DNA of 33,814 nucleotides from Deltaproteobacteria bacterium (GTDB taxonomy: Bacteria; Desulfobacterota; Binatia; DP-6), in assembly GCA_005879795.1 (NCBI GenBank), contig VBKJ01000144.1, positions 1 through 33,814 of the forward strand, read 5' to 3'. The notes under the pieces were generated by a model. The model did not search any database, had not been told where the DNA came from, and worked only from the letters and a program-made list of their open reading frames with translations. A program made the position numbers and the translations under genes. Every line of letters begins with the position of its first letter. Position 1 is the stretch's first letter. Below are positions 23,453 through 30,867 of the stretch, piece by piece.

Positions 23453-26227
23453 ATGGCCGCCCGCTTCGTCGTCGGCATCGACCTCGGCACGACCAACACC
23501 GCCTGCGCCTGGGTCGACACGCAGGCCGGGCGCACGCTCCACGTCTTCGACGTGCCGCAGCTCGTCGCGCCGGGCGAGCTGGGCGCGCGGCCGACGCTGC
23601 CCTCGTTCCTCTACCTGGCTGGCGCGCACGAGCTGCCCCCGGGCAGCCTCGATCCACCCTGGGCGACGGGCCGTGCCTGGTGCGTGGGCCTCTTCGCCCG
23701 CGAGCAGGGTGCGCGCGTCCCCGGGCGCCTGGTGGCCTCGTCCAAGTCGTGGCTCTGCCACGCGGCCGTCGATCGCACGGCCGCGATCCTGCCCTGGGGC
23801 GCCGCGGACGGGGTGGCGAAGGTCTCGCCGGTCGAGGCGTCGGCGCGCACCCTCACGCACCTGCGCGAGGCGTGGGACGCGAGCTTCCCCGCGCCGCTCG
23901 CCGAGCAGGACGTGGTCCTCACCGTGCCGGCGTCGTTCGACGAGGTGGCGCGCGAGCTGACGCTCGCTGCCGCGCGCACGGCCGGGCTGCCCGACGTGGT
24001 CCTCCTGGAGGAGCCGCAGGCTGCCGTCTACGCCTGGCTCGCGGCGCACCAGGGCGACTGGCGCGCGCGCGTGGCGGCGCATCCGCTCGTCCTCGTCGTC
24101 GACGTCGGGGGCGGCACGACCGACCTGTCGCTCATCGCCGCCCGCGCGAGCCGCGGCGAGCTCGGGCTCGAGCGCGTGGCCGTGGGCGAGCACCTCCTCC
24201 TCGGCGGCGACAACATCGACCTCGCCCTGGCGCGCGAGGTCGAGGCGCGTCTGCTGGCGAGGGGCGGCCAGCTCGACACGCAGCGGTTCAACGGGCTCGT
24301 GAGCCAGTGCCGGGCGGCGAAGGAGCGCCTGCTCGCGGATCCCTGCCCGGGCGAAGTCCGCCTCTCGGTACCGGGCCGCGGCGGCGCGGTGGTCGGCGGC
24401 GCGCTCGCGGCCAGGCTCACGCGCGCGGAGGTGGAGGCCGTGGTGCTCGACCGCTTCTTCCCGCGCGTCGCCGCCGACGCGCAGGCGCGGCGCGGGACGG
24501 GGCTCGCGCCGCGCGAGTGGGGGCTGCCTTTCGCCGAAGAGCCGGAGATCACCCGCCACCTGGCCGAGTTCCTCGCCCGGCAGCGCGAGGCAGCGGGGCA
24601 GGCGGACCTGCCGCTCGCGCGCCCCGACGCGCTCCTCTTCAACGGCGGCGCCCTCGAGCCGGAGAGCGTGCGCGAGCGCCTGTGCGACGTCGTCGCGTCC
24701 TGGCACGGCGGGCGCCGCCCCGCGGTGCTGGAGGGCGAGTCGCTGCAGCTCGCCGTGGCGCGCGGCGCGGCCTACTTCGGGCTCGCGCGCCGCGGCCTCG
24801 GCGTGCGCATCGGCGGCGGCGCGGCGCGGACGTACTACCTGGGGCTCGGCGACGGGCGCGCCCTCTGCCTCGTGCCGCGCGGCATGGAGGAGGGCGAGGC
24901 GCTCGAGATCGCCGAGCCCGAGTTCGAGCTGCTCGCCAACCGGCCCGTGTCCCTTCCCTTGCTCACGGCGACGGACCGGAGCGGGGAGCGCGCGGGCGAC
25001 CTCGTCGCGGCCGCTGGGCTGGCGCCGCTCCCGCCCATCCGCACCGTGCTCCGCTTCGGGCGCAAGCTGGTCGAGGCCGCGCTCCCGGTGCACCTCGAGG
25101 TACGCCTCACGGAGATCGGCACGCTCGAGATCTGGTGCCGCTCGCGCACCACCGACCACCGCTGGCGCCTCGAGTTCCGCCTGCGCGAGCCGGTGGGAGA
25201 GGCGCCCGCGGCCGGCGAAGCGGCCGGGCTGGTGATCGAGCCCGCGCGCGTCGAGGAGGCGGCGGGCCTCCTGCGCGCCGCCTTCGCGGGCGGCGACGAT
25301 GCCGTCACGCTGACGCGCCGCCTGGAGGGGGCGCTCGGCGCCGGGCGCGACGCCTGGCCCCTCGGCGCGATCCGCGCCCTGTGGGACGCGCTCTGGCCGC
25401 TCGAGCCGGCACGCGCGCGCGCACCCGCGCGCGAGGCGCGCTGGCTCAACCTCGCCGGCTTCCTCCTCCGCCCGGGCTTCGGCGATCCCGGCGACGAGCT
25501 GCGCGTGAGCCGTCTCTGGCGCGTGCTCGGCGCCGAGCTGCGCCATCCGCGTGCCGCACAGTGCCGCGCCGAGTGGTGGAACCTCTGGAAGCGGATCGCG
25601 GGCGGACTCGGAGCGCGGCAGCAGGAGCACCTCCTCCAGCAGGTGAGCCCGGCGCTCCTCCGTCGCGGCAAGCCCAAGGGCCCGCGCCCGGGCGCGCAGG
25701 AGCTGCGAGAGATGTGGCAGGCGATCGGGAGCTGCGAGCGGCTCGCCGCGGGCGCCCGCGCCGCGCTGGGCGCCGTACTCGTCGCCGAGGCCGAGCGCGG
25801 GCGCGCGACCGAGCCGGAGCTGTGGGCGCTGGCGCGCCTCGGCGCGCGGGCGCCGCTCTACGGCCCACTCAACTGCGTGGTCGCGCGCGACACGGCGGCT
25901 GCGTGGGCGGAGCGGCTCCTCGCCGCCGCCTGGCCGCGCCCCGAAGCCTACGCCTTCGCGCTCGCCCAGATCGCGCGCGCGACGGGCGACCGTGAGCGCG
26001 ACCTCGACGCTTCGCTGCGCGAGCGGATCGCGCGCCGGCTGGCGGCAGCGCCGAACGGGGAGCGTGCGGCGCGCCTGGTGCGCGAGCCGGTGCCGCTCGA
26101 GGCGCGCGAGGAAGCGCGGCTGCTCGACGAGGCGCTGCCGGCCGGGCTCAGAATTCGCGGCGCCGGAGCCGACAGCTCAAGCAACCGGCGTCAGCCGCCG
26201 ATAGACGCAGAGGAGGACCAAGGATGA
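23453..26227 (+). CDS. Large Hsp70-family protein (YegD/DUF3731 type)
   Basis: This 924-residue protein has an N-terminal Hsp70/actin-like ATPase. Phosphate-1 FVVGIDLGTTNTAC is at 5-18, the connect-1 region is LLEEPQAAVYAW (about 184-195), phosphate-2 VVDVGGGTTDLSL starts at about 216, and the adenosine motif LLFNGGALEPESVRERL is at about 393-409. Long insertions, including EWGLPFAEEPEITRHLAEFLARQR, distinguish it from DnaK. There is no recognisable β-sandwich substrate domain of DnaK type. The C-terminal third is helical and Arg/Ala-rich, like the DUF3731 region of these paralogues. Related loci often carry two such genes, while only one is here. No DnaJ or GrpE is adjacent. The stop overlaps the next start (ATGA). 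Its clients are unknown. Confidence 0.9.
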   Translation: MAARFVVGIDLGTTNTACAWVDTQAGRTLHVFDVPQLVAPGELGARPTLPSFLYLAGAHELPPGSLDPPWATGRAWCVGLFAREQGARVPGRLVASSKSWLCHAAVDRTAAILPWGAADGVAKVSPVEASARTLTHLREAWDASFPAPLAEQDVVLTVPASFDEVARELTLAAARTAGLPDVVLLEEPQAAVYAWLAAHQGDWRARVAAHPLVLVVDVGGGTTDLSLIAARASRGELGLERVAVGEHLLLGGDNIDLALAREVEARLLARGGQLDTQRFNGLVSQCRAAKERLLADPCPGEVRLSVPGRGGAVVGGALAARLTRAEVEAVVLDRFFPRVAADAQARRGTGLAPREWGLPFAEEPEITRHLAEFLARQREAAGQADLPLARPDALLFNGGALEPESVRERLCDVVASWHGGRRPAVLEGESLQLAVARGAAYFGLARRGLGVRIGGGAARTYYLGLGDGRALCLVPRGMEEGEALEIAEPEFELLANRPVSLPLLTATDRSGERAGDLVAAAGLAPLPPIRTVLRFGRKLVEAALPVHLEVRLTEIGTLEIWCRSRTTDHRWRLEFRLREPVGEAPAAGEAAGLVIEPARVEEAAGLLRAAFAGGDDAVTLTRRLEGALGAGRDAWPLGAIRALWDALWPLEPARARAPAREARWLNLAGFLLRPGFGDPGDELRVSRLWRVLGAELRHPRAAQCRAEWWNLWKRIAGGLGARQQEHLLQQVSPALLRRGKPKGPRPGAQELREMWQAIGSCERLAAGARAALGAVLVAEAERGRATEPELWALARLGARAPLYGPLNCVVARDTAAAWAERLLAAAWPRPEAYAFALAQIARATGDRERDLDASLRERIARRLAAAPNGERAARLVREPVPLEAREEARLLDEALPAGLRIRGAGADSSSNRRQPPIDAEEDQG

Positions 26228-26664
26228 GGCGAACGTCACTCGGGATCGTGCTCGCGGCCGGGGTGCTCGCCGCGCCTGCCCGCGGCGCCGACGTGCACAT
26301 CGGCATCAACATCGGCGTGCCGCCGCCACCCCCGCCCGTGGTGGTGGAGGCCCCGCCGCCGCTCGTGGTCGTGCCGCGGACGCCCGTCTACTACGCGCCG
26401 TCCCTGCCCTACAACTACTTCTACTATGGCGGGCTCTACTACACCTTCCACGGCGACCACTGGTTCCACGCCGCGAGCTTCAACGGGCCGTGGAGCTTCG
26501 TCACGCTCGAGCGCGTGCCGCGCCCGATCCTCACCGTGCCGGTCGGCTACTACAGGGTGCCGCCGGGGCACTGTAAGAAGCACGGGCCGCCGCCCTGGGC
26601 CGGCCACGGCCGGGGCCACGAACACGGGCACGGCAAGGGCCACCACAAGCACGACGACGACTGA
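26224..26664 (+). CDS. Exported Pro/Tyr/His-rich protein, unknown
   Basis: This 146-residue protein has a clear signal peptide (about 1-21, ending ...APARGA). Next is a Pro/Val-rich region (GVPPPPPPVVVEAPPPLVVVP), an aromatic core with YNYFYYGGLYYTFHGDHWFHAASFNGPW and VPVGYYRVPPGHCKKHGPP, and a His/Gly-rich tail (HGRGHEHGHGKGHHKHDDD) that could bind metal ions. Similar exported proteins are often annotated only as hypothetical. Its ATG overlaps the Hsp70 stop (ATGA) and is preceded by AGAGGA, so it is translated with the chaperone-like gene. A hairpin follows the stop. A metal-binding envelope role is a guess from the tail. Confidence 0.8.
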   Translation: MRRTSLGIVLAAGVLAAPARGADVHIGINIGVPPPPPPVVVEAPPPLVVVPRTPVYYAPSLPYNYFYYGGLYYTFHGDHWFHAASFNGPWSFVTLERVPRPILTVPVGYYRVPPGHCKKHGPPPWAGHGRGHEHGHGKGHHKHDDD

Positions 26665-26683
26665 AAGCCCGCAGGTCGGGCTT
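26665..26683 (+). terminator. Hairpin after the DUF2760/Hsp70 operon
   Basis: AAGCCCG (26665-26671) pairs exactly with CGGGCTT (26677-26683) around the 5-base loop CAGGT, directly after the stop codon. The stem is GC-rich but followed by CGGCC rather than a T-run, so it is a weak intrinsic terminator or an mRNA-stabilising hairpin. Confidence 0.45.
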
Positions 26684-26701
26684 CGGCCGTGCCGGCTCCG
26701 G

Positions 26702-26731
26702 TTGCCGGCGCCTTCCCGCCTCTGCTACCGG
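26702..26731 (+). promoter_or_regulatory. Candidate promoter of the amidohydrolase gene
   Basis: TTGCCG (26702-26707) and TACCGG (26726-26731) are separated by 18 bases. The ATG at 26740 lies 8 bases beyond. The -10 match is poor on its own. Its position relative to the start matches the other candidates in the window. Confidence 0.28.
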
Positions 26732-26739
26732 GGCGGCGC

Positions 26740-28431
26740 ATGCTCGACCTCGTCCTGCGCGGCGGCCGGGTCTGCGACGGCAGCACCGCCCCGGCGCGGG
26801 ATGCGGACGTGGGGATCGACGCGGGACGGATCGTGGCGATCGGCCGCGTCGACGGCGCCGCCCGGCGCACGCTCGACGTGCGCGGTCTCGTCGTCGCGCC
26901 GGGGTTCGTCGACGTGCACACGCACTACGACGCGCAGGTGACCTGGGACCGGCTGTGCACGCCGTCGTGCTGGCACGGGGTCACCTCGGTCGTGATCGGG
27001 AACTGCGGCTTCGCGCTCGCGCCCTGCCGGCCGGGTGAGCGTGAGCGCCTCCTGCGCATGCTCGAGCACGTCGAGGGCATGCCGTTCGAGAGCCTGCGGG
27101 CCGGCGTCGCGTGGGAGTGGGAGTCGTTCGCCGACTACGTGCGGGCGCTGCGCGCCCGGCCGCTCGGCGTGAACGTCGGCGTGCTCCTCGGGCACTCGGC
27201 GCTCCGCGCCTATGTCATGGGCGACGACGCGTACGCGCGCCAGGCGCGGACCGGCGAGGTGGAGGCGATGGCCGCCCTGGTGCGGGAGGGCATGGCCGCG
27301 GGCGCGGTCGGGCTCGCGACCTCGCGCTCGCCGGCGCACGTCGGCGAGGGCGGCCGGCCCGTCCCCAGCCGGCAGGCGAGCCGCGAGGAGCTGGGCGCCC
27401 TCGTCGCGGCGATGGCCGCGTCGGGCCGGGGCGTGCTCGAGATCACGTCCGAGACCTTTCCCGTGTCGGCCGACGAGCTCGCCTGGCTGCAGGACCTCGC
27501 GCGGGCGTCCGGGCGCCCCGTCAGCTTCAGCGCGATCCTCGACGTCCCCGACCGCCGCGACGCGTGGGAGCCCGTCTACGCGCGGCTCCGCGAGGGCCTC
27601 GCCGCCGGCGCCGCCGTCTACCCGCAGGTGTCGTGCCGCCCGATGCGCTTCGACTTCGACCTCGCCACGGGCTGCGCGTCGCTCGACGCGATGCCGTGCT
27701 GGCGCCGCTGGCGCGCGGCGCCATCCGACGCCGCGCGGCTGGTACTCCTCGCCGACGCCGGGTTCCGGGCCGCCGTGAAGGCCGAGGCGCTCGGCCGGGC
27801 GGGCGCTCCGGCCGGCCGGCGCTGGGGCGAGGTCGTCCTCGAGGAGGCGTCGCGTGCCGAGCACGAGACGCTCGTCGGCCGCACGCTGGCCGAGATCGCC
27901 GCGGCCCGCGGTGGCGACACGATCGACGCGCTCCTCGACCTGTCCGCGGCCGAGAACCTGAGCGCCCGCTTCTCCATGCTGCTCATGAACTACGACGACG
28001 AGCACGTGGGCGCCCTCCTCGGCCGGCCCGAGAGCCTGATCGCGCTCTCGGACGCGGGCGCGCACGTCTCCGTCCTCTGCGACGCCGGCTACGCGACCCA
28101 CCTCCTCGGCCACTGGGTGCGCGGGCGCGGTCTCTTCGGGTGGGAGGAGGCGGTGCGCCGGCTCACCGCGATGCCGGCTGCGATCTACGGCATCGCGGAG
28201 CGCGGGCTCCTGGCGCCCGGGCGGGTGGCCGACGTCGTCTGCCTCGATCCGACGCGGGTCGCGGCGCGCGCGCCGGAGAAGGTGCACGACTTCCCGGGCG
28301 GCGCGGCGCGCTACGTCGCGCGTGCCGAGGGCATCGAGCACGTCTTCATCCGTGGCGAGGAGTTCCTCGCCCACGGCGAGTGGACCGGGGCGCACCCGGG
28401 CGTGGTGCTCGACGGGGCGGCCCGTGGCTAG
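26740..28431 (+). CDS. N-acyl-D-amino-acid deacylase-like amidohydrolase
   Basis: This 563-residue amidohydrolase has the N-terminal small β domain MLDLVLRGGRVCDGS and a metal site DVHTHYD (H60, H62). GVTSVVIGNCGFALAP carries C89, the Cys that serves as a metal ligand in D-aminoacylases. LLGHSALRAYVMGDDAY, VGLATSRSPAHVGEGG and a late IALSDAGAHVSVLCDAGY with the conserved Asp follow. Enzymes of this group hydrolyse N-acyl-D-amino acids or related amides, and many annotated members have untested substrates. I chose the ATG at 26740 over an in-frame GTG at 26689 because the family fold starts here. The TAG stop lies inside the left end of the inverted-repeat element, so the C-terminus may have been set by its insertion. 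Confidence 0.9.
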   Translation: MLDLVLRGGRVCDGSTAPARDADVGIDAGRIVAIGRVDGAARRTLDVRGLVVAPGFVDVHTHYDAQVTWDRLCTPSCWHGVTSVVIGNCGFALAPCRPGERERLLRMLEHVEGMPFESLRAGVAWEWESFADYVRALRARPLGVNVGVLLGHSALRAYVMGDDAYARQARTGEVEAMAALVREGMAAGAVGLATSRSPAHVGEGGRPVPSRQASREELGALVAAMAASGRGVLEITSETFPVSADELAWLQDLARASGRPVSFSAILDVPDRRDAWEPVYARLREGLAAGAAVYPQVSCRPMRFDFDLATGCASLDAMPCWRRWRAAPSDAARLVLLADAGFRAAVKAEALGRAGAPAGRRWGEVVLEEASRAEHETLVGRTLAEIAAARGGDTIDALLDLSAAENLSARFSMLLMNYDDEHVGALLGRPESLIALSDAGAHVSVLCDAGYATHLLGHWVRGRGLFGWEEAVRRLTAMPAAIYGIAERGLLAPGRVADVVCLDPTRVAARAPEKVHDFPGGAARYVARAEGIEHVFIRGEEFLAHGEWTGAHPGVVLDGAARG

Positions 28432-28609
28432 GAGGCCGTCCGGGTAATCATGGCGGCTCCGGCGAACGAGCCGGGGGCTGCGAGCGGCGTGCTCGCTCCT
28501 CCCTCCTGCGGCGTGCCTTCAGGCACGCCTCGTCGGTCGTCACTGCGCTTGCCGCGCTCGCTCCCCGGCTCGTTCGCCTCGCTCGCCATGATTACCCGGA
28601 CGGACTCCT
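28430..28609. repeat. 180-bp inverted-repeat element (MITE/REP-like hairpin)
   Basis: The two ends are near-perfect inverted repeats of about 55-58 bases with few mismatches. The left outer part AGGAGGCCGTCCGGGTAATC starts at 28430 and its partner ends at 28609 with GGACTCCT. The match continues inward through CATGGCG and GGCGAACGAGCCGGGG. The centre holds a further palindrome, GGCGTGCCT (28510-28518) and AGGCACGCC (28521-28529). As RNA or single-stranded DNA the whole would fold into one long hairpin. It has no credible gene; an open frame through it is a by-product. Its left end contains the stop codon of the amidohydrolase. A probable collapsed copy is at 12741-12770. The remaining 28610-28718 holds only the promoter of the ABC-F gene. 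Confidence 0.8.
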
Positions 28610-28681
28610 GGGTGCCCGAGGCGCTCGTCACCCTCGCCGCGGGGGCCGCCGGGCTCGCCGTCACCGCGCGCTGAGCCGCGC

Positions 28682-28710
28682 TTGCCCCTCGCCGGACCGC
28701 CCGGCATGCT
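28682..28710 (+). promoter_or_regulatory. Candidate promoter of the ABC-F gene
   Basis: TTGCCC (28682-28687) and CATGCT (28705-28710) are separated by 17 bases. The GTG start at 28719 follows 8 bases later with no Shine-Dalgarno in between, so a near-leaderless transcript is predicted. Confidence 0.35.
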
Positions 28711-28718
28711 CTCGGCTC

Positions 28719-30389
28719 GTGCTCAACGTCGCCGGCATCGCCAAGCGCTACGGAGGCCAGGTCGTCCTCGACGACGTCACCTGGGCCGTGCCCGACGGCG
28801 CTCGGGTCGGGCTCACCGGGCCGAACGGCGCCGGGAAGTCGACCCTGCTGCGCATCATCGCGGGCGAGGTGGAGCCGGACCGGGGCACGGTCGCGCTGCC
28901 GCGCGGTGCGCGCGTCGGCTATCTCCCGCAGCACATCCTCGGCACGCGCGGCGTCACGGTACGCCGGCACGCGCTCGCCGCCTTCGCCGAGCTGCACGAG
29001 CTGGAGGCACAGCGCGCGGCGCTCGAGCACGCGCTCGCCACGGTCCCGCCCGAGAGCGAGGAGTACACGGCGGTCATGGAGCGGTACATGACGGTGTGCG
29101 AGGAGTGGGACCACCGCGGCCGCTACGACACCGAGGCCGAGGCCGAGGCGGTGCTCGCCGGGCTCGGGTTCGGGCCCTCCGACATGGAGCGCGACTGCGG
29201 CGAGCTCTCCGGCGGGTGGCAGATGCGCGTCGCGCTCGCCCAGCTCCTCCTCCGGCGCCCCGACTTCCTCCTCCTCGACGAGCCCACCAACTACCTCGAC
29301 CTCGAGGCCCGGACGTGGCTCGAGGAGTTCCTGGTCGCGTACCCGGGGACGCTCATCATGGTCGCGCACGACCGCTACTTCCTGGACGTGACCGTCGACC
29401 ACATCGCCGAGGTGCTGCACGGGCGCGTCACGGACTACCCGATGAACTACAGCCACTACCTGGCCGAGCGTGAGGAGCGCCTCGAGCAGGCACGCAAGGC
29501 CTACGAGGACCAGAAGGCCGAGATCGAGCGCGTCGAGGCGTTCATCCGCCGCTTCCGCTACCAGGCTTCCAAGGCGGCGCTGGTGCAGAGCCGCGTGAAG
29601 CAGCTCGAGAAGATGGACCGCCTGCCGCCGCCCGACGGCCACGAGCGCACGCTCAAGATCCGCCTCCCCGAGGCGGCGCGCAGCGGGCGCGCGGTCGTCG
29701 AGCTCAAGGGCGCGCGCAAGCGCTTCGGCGCGGTGCGCGTCTACGACGGCGCCGACGTGCTCATCGAGCGCGGGCAGCGGGTCGCGCTGGTCGGGCCGAA
29801 CGGCGCCGGCAAGACGACGCTGCTCAAGATGCTGGCCGGCGTGCTCGCGCTCGATGGCGGCGAGCGGCGGGTCGGGCAGAACGTCGCACTCGGCTACTTT
29901 GCGCAGGATCACGCCGAGATGCTCGACCCCGAGCGCACCGCGCTCGAGGAGGTCCTGGCCGCGGCGTCGATCGAGACGGCGCCGCACGTGCGCTCGCTGC
30001 TCGGCGCTTTTCTCTTCTCGGGCGACGCGGTGGAGAAGCGGACCGCGGTGCTCTCGGGCGGCGAGCGGAGCCGGCTCGCGCTCGCCAAGCTCCTGGTCGA
30101 GCCGTCGAACTGCCTCCTCCTCGACGAGCCCACCAACCACCTCGATTTGACCGCCAAGGAGGTGCTGATGGAGGCGCTCCTCGCCTACACCGGCACGCTC
30201 GTGCTGGTCGCCCACGACCGCTACCTCCTCGACCGGCTGCCGACGCAGGTGATCGAGGTCGGGGGCGGGAAGGCGGTGCGCTACCTCGGAAACTACGAGG
30301 ACTACCTGCGCGCCAAGGCGAGCGCGGTGGCCGCCGCGAGCGCGCCGCAGGGCGCCCGGGCGGCCGGCCCGGCGCGCGCGAGCCGCTAG
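28719..30389 (+). CDS. ABC-F family ATPase
   Basis: This 556-residue soluble protein has two ABC domains and no membrane segment. Domain 1 has Walker A GPNGAGKST (about 34), an inserted arm, LSGGWQMRVALAQLLL (about 163) and LLLDEPTNYLDLEA. A charged helical linker (about 240-300) follows, ending KAALVQSRVKQLEKMDRLPPP. Domain 2 has GPNGAGKTT (about 360), LSGGERSRLALAKLL (about 445) and LLLDEPTNHLDL. ABC-F proteins act on the ribosome as translation factors, and some protect against antibiotics. The signature LSGGWQMR and domain lengths fit a housekeeping Uup/YheS-like member rather than a known resistance type; that is an inference. The GTG start begins domain 1 directly. The stop abuts the stop of the convergent gene with no base between them. 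Confidence 0.95.
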   Translation: MLNVAGIAKRYGGQVVLDDVTWAVPDGARVGLTGPNGAGKSTLLRIIAGEVEPDRGTVALPRGARVGYLPQHILGTRGVTVRRHALAAFAELHELEAQRAALEHALATVPPESEEYTAVMERYMTVCEEWDHRGRYDTEAEAEAVLAGLGFGPSDMERDCGELSGGWQMRVALAQLLLRRPDFLLLDEPTNYLDLEARTWLEEFLVAYPGTLIMVAHDRYFLDVTVDHIAEVLHGRVTDYPMNYSHYLAEREERLEQARKAYEDQKAEIERVEAFIRRFRYQASKAALVQSRVKQLEKMDRLPPPDGHERTLKIRLPEAARSGRAVVELKGARKRFGAVRVYDGADVLIERGQRVALVGPNGAGKTTLLKMLAGVLALDGGERRVGQNVALGYFAQDHAEMLDPERTALEEVLAAASIETAPHVRSLLGAFLFSGDAVEKRTAVLSGGERSRLALAKLLVEPSNCLLLDEPTNHLDLTAKEVLMEALLAYTGTLVLVAHDRYLLDRLPTQVIEVGGGKAVRYLGNYEDYLRAKASAVAAASAPQGARAAGPARASR

Positions 30390-30725
30390 CTAGCGCCCGC
30401 GGCGCGAGCGGAAGGTGCTCTGCCCGCCCGGCGGCGGCAGGGGCTTCACGTCTGCCAGGCGGTGATCCGGCATCGGCTTGAAGAGCATGGTGTCGCTGGC
30501 GCGCTTGAGCCGCAGGCGGAGCTCGTTCCGCGCCATGGGGCTCTCGGCGGCGGCGAGGACGGCCGTCACCGGCACCTCGGTCTGCGTCTGATGGGTCCCG
30601 TGCGTGAGGACGAGCCGGAGCCGCGTGCCGCCGGGCAACTCGCGCACCTCGACCGCGAGGCGCCGGTCGACCGCCCGGGCCACGTCGGCGAGGATACGCC
30701 GGACCTCTTGCCGGTCGTCGGGCAT
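30390..30725 (-). CDS. Small protein of unknown function (111 aa)
   Basis: I do not recognise this protein. It starts with an acidic/basic helix (DDRQEVRRILADVARAVDRRLAVEVRELP), then a β segment (TRLRLVLTHGTHQTQTEVPVTAVLAAA) and a helix with MARNELRLRLKRASDTMLF. The Pro/Gly/Arg tail is KPLPPPGGQSTFRSRRGR. It has no signal peptide or membrane helix. The composition and third-position G/C bias are like real genes. A good promoter (TTGACA-18-TTAGCT) lies 13 bases upstream of the ATG, which raises confidence. It is convergent with ABC-F and divergent from the Cys-rich protein. Confidence 0.72.
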   Translation of the reverse strand: MPDDRQEVRRILADVARAVDRRLAVEVRELPGGTRLRLVLTHGTHQTQTEVPVTAVLAAAESPMARNELRLRLKRASDTMLFKPMPDHRLADVKPLPPPGGQSTFRSRRGR

Positions 30726-30738
30726 GGGTCTTGCGATC

Positions 30739-30768
30739 AGCTAAGGGGCAGCCGTGGCGGGCTGTCAA
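30739..30768 (-). promoter_or_regulatory. Candidate promoter of the 111-aa protein gene
   Basis: On the minus strand a perfect TTGACA (30768-30763) and TTAGCT (30744-30739) are separated by 18 bases, and the ATG at 30725 follows after 13 bases. It is a strong -35 in GC-rich surroundings. Confidence 0.5.
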
Positions 30769-30807
30769 CTCGGCGCGTCCCGGTGTGAAAGGTCCGCCGC
30801 GAAAACC

Positions 30808-30836
30808 TTGCCTTCGGGGGGCGAATACGGCATCTT
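30808..30836 (+). promoter_or_regulatory. Candidate promoter of the Cys-rich exported protein
   Basis: TTGCCT (30808-30813) and CATCTT (30831-30836) are separated by 17 bases. A leader of about 25 bases with the strong GGAGGAGGGACGAGG Shine-Dalgarno region leads to the ATG at 30868. Confidence 0.4.
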
Positions 30837-30867
30837 GCGCCCCCACTCCGGCGGAGGAGGGACGAGG

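Noticed and set aside
28450-28674. 74-codon open frame starting in the inverted repeat
   Set aside because: It mostly translates the hairpin repeat and has no Shine-Dalgarno or domain. Its tail (VPEALVTLAAGAAGLAVTAR) is too short to call.
28719-30389. ABC-F gene as an antibiotic-resistance determinant
   Set aside because: Domain lengths and signatures look like housekeeping Uup/YheS-type members, and no resistance context or mobile gene is adjacent.
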